Origin: Dendrophyllia cribrosa
Lineage: Eukaryota > Cnidaria > Anthozoa > Scleractinia > Dendrophylliidae
Length of the DNA: 64,000 bases
Assembly (NCBI GenBank): GCA_024195265.1
Contig: JAJLRJ010000004.1
Span: forward strand, 3,554,159-3,618,158
Reading direction: 5' to 3'
In this document: positions 56,249-64,000 of the stretch, piece by piece
Layout: each line of letters opens with the position of its first letter
Position numbering within the stretch: the first letter of the stretch is position 1
The notes under the pieces: generated by a model
What the model was told of the DNA's origin: nothing
Database searches by the model: none
The model's input: only the letters and a program-made list of their open reading frames with translations
Translations under genes and position numbers: made by a program

Positions 56249-57186
56249 AAGGTTTTTGCAACTCGCCTGATCATACAAGAAACGAGCATTCCTTAAGCAT
56301 ATACAACTAGGAAATCTTGCTGGTGGCGTTTTAATTATGCAGGGCCCCTATTGATACCAGCCTAGTACTGAAAGGGCCACCTTGCTTAAATAAAGATGAC
56401 TTGACTTGAATACAGTAATTTCGAAATTGTTATCTGGCACAGCTAGTAAAATATATCTATTGTACAATCGGATTGTATACGTGTATCAACAGATAGAATT
56501 GCGTCATTTGTTTGATTTTAAACGCCTTCCTTGTATTGTGAGGTGATGTATTTTATGTCAGTATAGTCTCTCATCTAAGTTTTGTGTAATCACCTTATAC
56601 CCTCTTTGTTTGTGGTGAAATTTTATCACCTTTTTTTATTCAATAAAACAAATATTACAAGGAAAGAAAAATAAAATATATTTAATGTGTAACCATGATA
56701 ACATGGTCATGGCTCCATCAGTGACTCAGGTTTATAGGAAAACAATTCTGATTTCTGCATTCAGGAGTAAAATCCATTGTGGCCATGGTGATGGGTTTCA
56801 ATGTGAAGTATATATATGAGAAAAAGTGGTAACTGGGTCGGCCAGTGCTGAAAGACTTACAATAAACAGTCAATCATCTAAAACGTAAGGAATTAACTTT
56901 ATAGACTATATTAATAAAAACGTGTTAGCTAGGACTATGTAGATGATGACTCTTCAAAGTCGTTCCTACAACAATATTTCTTTAATTATCCCTTTAAAAG
57001 TGACGAATATTATATTATATTATTATATTATACTGCAGTAAAGTCTCGAGTTGTTACTTTCGGACTCAGCAGCGTTTTACTATCGCTTCTTTTGTGGGGT
57101 TGTTACTTTCAGGTGGTAAAATCGTGTACCACATATGGGTTGATTCACCTTGGCAAAAGTAATCACGATTAATGTGAAAAATTAAG
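56249..57186. other. Non-coding, nothing recognised
   Basis: AT-rich, with a short (TATTA)n tract near 57010-57034. No gene. Confidence 0.4.
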
Positions 57187-59520
57187 TAAACATAATGTTA
57201 AGTTAAACAGGTATATATTAGGCATTTTCGAAGAGATAAGCTTGTTCTTTGTGCAGTCTGGACTACTCCATAGACTACTATCTACGTTATGAAAAACAGA
57301 TATGTTTCATAACGTACGTGAAGAGTTCTTTGGCGAGCGCTCTAAGATTGTATTGTGAGCCGTATGAGTGAATTGTTGGAGAAAATCCTGCGATCTTTCC
57401 CGCCGCTGGTATCCACTTTTGTTTCTTACCGTAAAATTAAGATTCCATTTAGCTTTGGGTTCGTTACTTTTGGCCGGTCGCAACTTCCGCGAATTACTAA
57501 CAACCGTCATATTTTAATTTACTACTAAGCGGCTAGCAAGTCTCAATAGGGTGTCCGAAGTACAGTGTAGGCAGCGGATGTTATCTAATGCTAGCCCGCC
57601 ACAAAAAATATACAAGGAAATATCACTAGTGCTGACAAACTAAACTCTTTAAAATGCTTCTTGAAACTGGTTGAGTCAAACTTCGACTGACTGAGGTATT
57701 TAAAATTTAAATTTAGTTTAAATTTAGACCTTAACAACCCGAGAAGTCAGGTGGTACTCTCAGGGTAGGTCCAATCCTGAGTGGGGATTTTACACTTTCT
57801 TTTGTGACTTAAAAATGTATTGAAAATAAAATTCTAAGGGCCAGTTATTTTAATTAACGAATTCTAACTTAGACTGCGGTTTAAGACAATTAATGTACCT
57901 CCACATCTGTTTATAAGTGGGTCATTTTGAGAAGATAAATGTTTTTTTTTTAGTCTGTGCATGCCTTCTACTAGAAGTAAACATAATGTTTAGTTAAACA
58001 GGTATATATTAGGCATTTTCGAACAGATAACCTTGTTCTTTGTGCAGTCTGGACTACTATCTACGTTATGAAAGACAGATATCTTTCATAACGTGAAGAG
58101 TTCTTTGGCCAGCGCTCTTAGATTGTATTGTGAGCCGTATGAGTGAATTGTTGGAGAAAATCCTGCTATCTTTTCCGCCGCTGGTATCCACGTTTACCGT
58201 AGAAAGATTCGATTTAGCTTTGGGTTCGTTACTTTTGGCCGGTCGCAACTTTCGAGAATTACTAACAACCGTCATATTTTAATTTATCACTACTTTAATG
58301 GAGGGTTGCTACTTTTGGAACCTTACGGTACTTTCGTTTTATAAAATTCTGCTCAAATAGAGCAAAATGTAAAAATCACAACAAGAAAACGTGTAGAGAA
58401 GAAGAAGCCAGAAACAGATTAATTTGCTTTTAAATTACCGCCTAAAAAAGGTTGCCATGGAAACATCACATGTGGAACGAAAAGAGTTTCATATAAAAAT
58501 GTGTTCGAAGGAACAACGAACAGTCACTGACAGCCCTAGCCTCCCAAAATGGATTTTTTTTTCGAAATGACCCAGCCGTCCCGCCCCCGGTGTACTTCCA
58601 AGAGTTGAAAGAATCCTACTAACTGTTAATCGAAATATTGGCTATTACAGCCTTGGATTTTAATTTTGGTCTACACGAAAATTGCTTAGCGCTTTCTATA
58701 ACCTTGCAAAGTATTCCAAAGAACCTTCAACAACATCCAATAGAACATTCTAGAACTCTTACTGAATGCTTTGTCATTGTTATCAAGTAGATACCTCTAA
58801 TTTTTTAAAATAGTAAATACTGTAACTATGTTATGTTATGAATTCAAAAATATTTCTGATGAAAGTTTCTAAAATATTGCACATAAGTTATGAAAATAAT
58901 TAAGTCGCAATAGGGTGTCCGAAGTAGTGTAGGTGGATGTCATCTAATCTAATGCTAACCTGACAAAAAAATGCAAGGAAACATCACAAGTACTGACAAA
59001 CTAGATTCCTTAAAATGCTTCTTGAAACTGGTTGAGTCAAACTTTGACTGACTGAGCTATACAAAATTTAAATTTAGGCCTAAACAACCCGAGAAGTCAC
59101 GTGGTACTCTCAGGGTAGGCTCAATCCTGAGTGGGGATTTTAGACTTTCTTTTGTACACTTAAAAATGTATTGAAAATAAAATTCCAAGGGCCGGTTATT
59201 TAAACGAAGTCTAACTTAGACCGCGGTTTAAGACAATTAATGGACGTTCATATCTGTTTATAAGTGGGTCATTTTGAGTAAATAAATGTTTTTCTAGTCT
59301 GTGCTATATGCCTTCTTGACATTGTATACAGTAAATATCGTTCACATATAAGGGTCGGCCAGTTTGAAATTAATTTAGACCGCGGTTTTGTTAAACAAGT
59401 CTAAACTTCGTTTAAATAACCGGCCCTAAGTGTCGAAATTACATTAATTTAATTATATAATTCTCAATAAGTGTCCAAGGTAGTGTAGGTAGATGTTATC
59501 TGATGTTAACCTTTTTTTCG
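57187..59520. repeat. Partially tandem repeat array
   Basis: A block around 57187-57520 is repeated at 57967-58285; both contain CAGGTATATATTAGGCATTT and CTTTGTGCAGTCTGGACTAC. A second block starting TCTCAATAGGGTGTCCGAAG recurs at 57541, 58909 and, diverged, 59462; the same sequence forms the TIR at 48825-49605. tRNA-like SINE tails lie at about 57720-57840 and 59068-59188. Short frames here (57307-57510, 58066-58275) are repeat-derived. Confidence 0.7.
59188..59427. mobile_element. TIR element (GGGCCGGTTATTTAAACGAA family)
   Basis: The left end, GGGCCGGTTATTTAAACGAA with GTCTAACTTAGACCGCGG, is inverted at the right as GACCGCGG...AAACTTCGTTTAAATAACC with GGCCC. A left half-copy sits at about 57838-57960. 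Non-coding. Confidence 0.7.
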
Positions 59521-60689
59521 TTTGTTGTTTGGAAATCTTCCATCTTTTGAATCACATTTTTTGCAATCCAGGTTAGCGTTTTATCATTATAATTTCACTA
59601 AAGAATTTAATTTATCGCTTCCTATTTTCAGTGATGCGTTTTGTTCTCATTCGTCAAAGACTATAGATAGGTAGCCAAAAGCTCATTTTTTATACTTATT
59701 TAACCAGAGAACGTTTTTACTTTTAATCATGTTTGTAGCTCTAGTTGTACTTTGAAAAACAGAATTAGTCAGGAGCGCGGGAAGGCAAGGAACTGCTTCC
59801 GTCAACCAAACCTTCTAAGGAAAGTCTTCAGGTCAACTTAGCTATGACCTACAATCAGTGTCAGAAGTCGTTGTAACAGCTTTCCCCTGTCCCGAAAGAA
59901 ATCTAAAGTCTTTCTTCTTTTAGCCAGAAACATCATCTTAGTGTGATAAAGCACAAACCGCGGGAAATCTCTTGAACCAGTTAACCTAATTACAAGCTAG
60001 ACGATAGGGTTTGCGCTAAATGTGACAAAACGTACGAACAATATGTTTTGGATGGTGTACAAATGGTGGTCCCCACCTTCCCACTTTTCAATGTTGTTGG
60101 AAAAATAAAATGAAAACACGCGTTCATTGTGTGATCCACCATTGAAATAGGAGACAGGGGAAGGCTGTTCAAAGACTTCTGACATTGATTATCCAGCTTT
60201 TGATTGGTCAAATAGAAGTTTTTGGTTGCTAACTAGTGCGGTGACGTATCTGTCTTTGCTTTTCTAAGAATGTTATTTGGAGGATGTTATATTTTTTACA
60301 GTTACTAAAGAAGAACGATGACAACGAAAAGCACGGAGGAAATTTAAATATTTATAGATAGCTGAGCTAAACCAATGAGAGCGGGTGAGTATCGTGTTTA
60401 TTTCATAATTAACAAATAAAGAAGGCCAAACCATGCGTTTTGTTGTCAAAACGCATGCTATTGCAGCGAGTTCAAGAAGTAAAGTCCGTTTACTACGGCT
60501 GTCAATTATCAAACTCGTCCTATCAGTCTGTATATCAGTCATAATTGATACCCCATTTATATTTTTGTCTCTGTTTTTAAGGGCATCATAATTTGAAATT
60601 TGATCATTTTAAAGTTTTAGTAACCTTTATCCAGTTTACATTTCGCATATAGGTTCCAATTCGCTGTCGTGTTAAGTCAATGGGACTTT
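59521..60689. other. Non-coding, nothing recognised
   Basis: No supported gene or bounded repeat. Confidence 0.4.
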
Positions 60690-61018
60690 TTCATTTATGT
60701 ATGAAGGAGTTTTTTTTTGTGACCGTTTTATTTTTTGTTTATTTCTACCCGGCAACTATTTACTGTTTGATAGCTCATTGAACTGCATAAAAGTGCCATA
60801 CTTTAGTTTAGTTTTATGTTCCCTTTATTGCCCTTTTACTTAATTATATCATACTACAGCAATGATTCCAAAGTACATGAAACAGCATTTTTAAGATTCA
60901 GTCTTTGGCCGTGTTTTCTTTACACGTTACCTGCAAACAGAGAGGAAACCAGTGCTGTCATGATTTGCCGGTATATATAATGCCATTAAACAGTAGTCTT
61001 TCGTTGGTAACGACAGAT

Positions 61019-63030
61019 AATATATATAGTTAGGCTTAGCCTAACAGCGGCGCCCTCTGAAGACCCTCTGAACAAGCTTAACTAAGATGAAACTTAACTA
61101 ATAGGTGAAAGGTCGGAAGCACAAGTATTAAGATTAATATTGACGACCGGGCTATTTTTCAATTTTAGCAATTCTTAAAAACAGTATTACCCGACCGTCT
61201 GCACAGTACATTTAAACCGTACAAAAGTTCACAAAAACAACTTTTTCTCCGTCTAGAATAACTATTACGACTACTGTTAAAAAAATACAGTTGTAGCTTG
61301 TCAAAAAATGCCTGAGAAACTGATTTGGAAATCAAAATTGCCAAAAACTACACAAACATATTTGCATACGGCCACGCGAGTGAAGTTAGAACTATAATAA
61401 AATTCAAGTCTTGTTTTGTTTACATAAAATCGCTTTTCAACCTATGTAATGAATGAACAAACACATAAAAATGGACAACACAATCTTCTTTCGATAAATT
61501 TTATTCAAATCTCCATTAGTTTATGTTGAAAAGCAAAACGGAAAACGCGCATCGAGGCCGAGCCGTGTCTTCGATGAAATTCAAGAAATTAATACAACTG
61601 AATTTAAGCTACACGTTTAAAAACAATTCTCCAAAACTAACGAGAACACATTAACAAAAACTCAATCACAGATTGATATCTAGATAAATTTCCATCGAAA
61701 AATGTATTTTTTTTTTTACCTTTAAGTCCCTCGGGGGACTACTGTGCTTGGAAATTCTTTAAATCTCCGCTTTGGTGCTGAAATCCGTAAAACGAACCCA
61801 TCTCTCGCATTGCTAAAAACGTATATAGTTCCTCGAAGTAAGATTTTATCCCTGAAAGCTCTTCTTTTTCCACTAAAGCGGCTCCTGAGTATCCCTTAAT
61901 TAGCATCCCTGTCTTGAGTAGCAAACCACGAAAAAATGCAGGAAAATAACGACTTTAATTTAAACCGTTTTCTCCGCTCAGTAAACACAGCAAACCATCA
62001 AAGTGTTTTCCCAGCTGACGTGACATTCGGCCGTGTAACCGCGCGAAAAAAAAGCCTCGCTTTGGTTTCAACATGACGTCGTACGCGCATATTTTGCGAC
62101 GTCATACGCGCCCGCGAGCTAGTCCTCAGCTAAGATCCCGGATGTTGTGTGGCGTCATACGCGCATGCGCGCTAGCCTTGCGCGACACACATCTCCGACA
62201 CACATGTTTTTGTTGCAGACAGCGCCCGCGAAACATTCCGCTAGCCATGACCATGAAAAATGAGGGCATAGGTTCTATGAGTATGGGGCTCCGCAGCCGG
62301 GCCTTAGGCCCGGCTAGTGCTCCGCTATAAATAAGTAAATTAATTAATTGATAGCGGAGCTCTCGCGGGCCGAAGGCCCGCTCGCGGAGCTTCATACTCA
62401 TAGAACCTATGTCCATCATTTTTCATGGTCATGGCCAGCGGAATGTTTCGCGGGCGCGTCCGTTTCGTGTGTGCGTCGCGCAGGGCTAGCTCGCAGGCGC
62501 GTATGACGTCGCAAAACATGCGCGTATGACGTCACGCAACATCCGGGATCTTAGCAGTTTTGAAACCGAGGTTTTGTTTTTCGGGCGACTACACGGCCGA
62601 TGTCACGTCAGCTGCAGTAAACACACCTAACGTGTTTTGTGAAGTAAACCGTTTGCAAAGTCGTTTTTCCCTGCATTTTTTCGCGGTTTGCTACTCAAGA
62701 CAGGGATACTAATTAAGGGATACTCCAAATCAGTTTCTCGGGCAATTTTTGATACGCAACAGGTGTATTTTATTCGGAAATTAGTCTTAATAGTTATTCT
62801 AGACCGAGAAAAGGTTGTTTTTGTGAACTTTTGTACGGTCTAAATGTACTGTACAGACGGTCGCGTAATACTGTTTTTGAGAATTGCTAAAATTGAAAAA
62901 TAGCCCGGTAGTCAATCTTAATTCTTGTGCTTCCGACCTTTCACCTTAGTTAAGCTTATCGCCGGCTTTCTGTTCAGAGAGCTACGCTGTTAGGCTCAGC
63001 CTATCTATATATATATATTAGTATTATCAC
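61019..63030. mobile_element. Head-to-head pair of the TAGCGGAGC...GGCTCAGCC unit
   Basis: The left unit (about 61019-62326, inverted) and right unit (about 62344-63025) meet at a 15-20-bp AT spacer (TAAATAAGTAAATTAATTAA). The outer ends are GTTAGGCT(T/C)AGCCTA within (TA)n tracts. Relative to the intron copy at 51487-53134, the right unit lacks about 500 internal bases. No transposase was seen. The open frames here lie across the inverted arms and are not genes. Confidence 0.7.
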
Positions 63031-63403
63031 CATTAAAGTGGAAGTAAAAAGCAAAATTAATACTATCCCAAGTGTGAGTAGCCAATATGAGATCAGAGAG
63101 TGGGACTATAATGCGATGACTGGTTTCATGCTAATTATATACCGAGTTTTTATACTTTTATGAGACAACTAGGAAAAGAAGAAGAGAAGTCAAGAAAACA
63201 TTGTATTATCAAACTTTTAAATATTTCGGATTTCCGCTCAGTGGCTATTGCTTCTTTGCACAGAGGTCGTAGTCTAAGCTTAGCTAAAAAACTGCGATTC
63301 CTTGGCGTTTACTCATGATATATGTGTGGCTGATCTAATTTTAAACAACGTTTTACGTCGAAGCTTTTCGTAGCTTTTACTGAGCTTATTCTCCCAAAAG
63401 ATT

Positions 63404-63675
63404 TCAGAAGCCACCACGGAGCCGAATTTCTGGCAAAACTGGACATACCACTGGGATGAGAAATGGCTTTATTTTTCTGACAAAGCTACAGTAGTTCGGA
63501 ACATTTTCTTTTGGAAAAGGTACAGTCTTTAAATAGGCAATTCGGGACAACTTACAATTGTAACAAGTCTTTGGGCACCAATACTTCAAGCCCGGTTTAT
63601 GGTCGGGATGAGTACAAAAGCCAACATCCTTCCACCCTTGACATTCCGATGTAGACGCAACATCATTGCAGTTTC
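63404..63675 (-). CDS. ShKT-domain exon, likely last exon of a further MMP gene
   Basis: The acceptor is CATATCAG/GAAACTGC (phase 1 as in gene 3). The six-cysteine domain is almost identical to gene 3 exon 6, with DVGFC in place of DDGLC. Because the stop after KLS is replaced by Arg, the frame runs on to 63404 unless the conserved GTAAGT donor (63550-63555, exon end 63556) is used. On the minus strand its upstream exons would lie beyond 64000. A gene 3 paralogue starting outside the window is the simplest explanation; an orphan duplicated exon is the alternative. Confidence 0.65.
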
Positions 63676-64000
63676 CTGATATGATGATAACAAGCGTTAA
63701 AAAACAATGAGATGCGGTTTTTGTTGTACACCCTTTGATGATGGTGCCCCTCCTGAATTGCTTGAAGTCATTCATCTTGAAGCTGAGCTAAGCTGAAACG
63801 TTATGATTTTTCCAACTCTATTCTTATCAATCTGCCTATCTATTGTTAACTGTCGCAAAACATCCGATTATTGCACGTAACCCACGAGGGGGGAGGAAGA
63901 TGGTTTTGTCGGGTATCGTGGATAGTATAGCGACTACAAAATGGTACCTTTTCGACAAACACAATACGGATATAACATAGATAAAGGAAGCAATCGATCA

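Larger units (their letters stand above)
60690..64000. repeat. Segmental duplication, copy B (runs off the window)
   Basis: Collinear with 44880-46321, including the ShKT exon and flanking intron up to the window edge. It is interrupted by the head-to-head element at 61019-63030. The edge at 64000 still matches copy A (AAGGAAGCAATCGATCA), so the duplication continues beyond. Confidence 0.8.

Noticed and set aside
57307..58275. Two related frames starting MTVVSNSRKLRPAKSNEPKA
   Set aside because: They arise from a tandem-duplicated non-coding repeat. The downstream parts diverge by frameshift, which argues against a conserved protein.
61031..61047. Helitron 3' end (hairpin plus CTRR)
   Set aside because: A GGCT-AGCC hairpin is present, but the terminal CTRR and the A/T insertion pattern of Helitrons are not.
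62073..62419. Overlapping 85- and 97-codon frames on both strands
   Set aside because: They lie across the centre of a head-to-head inverted repeat, so the frames mirror each other and have no domain.

Overview
The window looks like nuclear DNA of an anthozoan cnidarian, most likely a stony coral or close relative. It is AT-rich and intron-bearing, most of it is repeats, and the gene families fit: secreted matrix metalloproteinases (MMPs) with ShKT domains, an intronless rhodopsin-family receptor, and Penelope-type reverse transcriptase debris. No rRNA, intact tRNA, CRISPR array or operon-like layout was seen.

Region by region. 1-14.8 kb is gene-poor. It holds a hairpin-rich tandem repeat (4.2-4.4 kb), a 20-bp minisatellite (5.5-5.9 kb), short inverted-repeat transposons, a 5'-truncated Penelope-like tail (9.4-10.1 kb), and an 889-bp Mutator-like element with a 9-bp target duplication that carries a RecQ-helicase fragment (11.9-12.8 kb). 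14.8-15.9 kb holds one complete class A GPCR (minus strand). 16-24 kb is repeats, including a 219-bp near-perfect palindrome and a decayed Penelope-like reverse transcriptase. 24.9-54.9 kb holds three minus-strand MMP genes in head-to-tail tandem. Gene 1 has exons at 24.9-27.4 kb, gene 2 at 37.7-41.8 kb, and gene 3 at 45.5-54.9 kb. Between genes 1 and 2 lies a 5-kb TTAA-bounded structure with 1.07-kb inverted arms. 55-64 kb is repeats plus a second ShKT exon at 63.4-63.7 kb, inside a segmental duplication of gene 3's 3' end. It is probably the last exon of a fourth MMP gene lying beyond the window.

Each MMP has a signal peptide, a propeptide with a cysteine switch, a furin-type basic site and a catalytic domain with HExxHxxGxxH and a Met-turn. 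No hemopexin domain was found. Gene 3 continues through a Gly/Thr/Pro linker into a six-cysteine ShKT domain; the 3' exons of genes 1 and 2 were not found. The expected role is secreted, furin-activated cleavage of extracellular matrix or other secreted proteins. The GPCR is unrelated.

The most striking background feature is the number of TTAA-flanked miniature transposons (piggyBac-like signature). One has a filled and an empty site inside this same window, and every intron of MMP gene 3 carries at least one inverted-repeat element.
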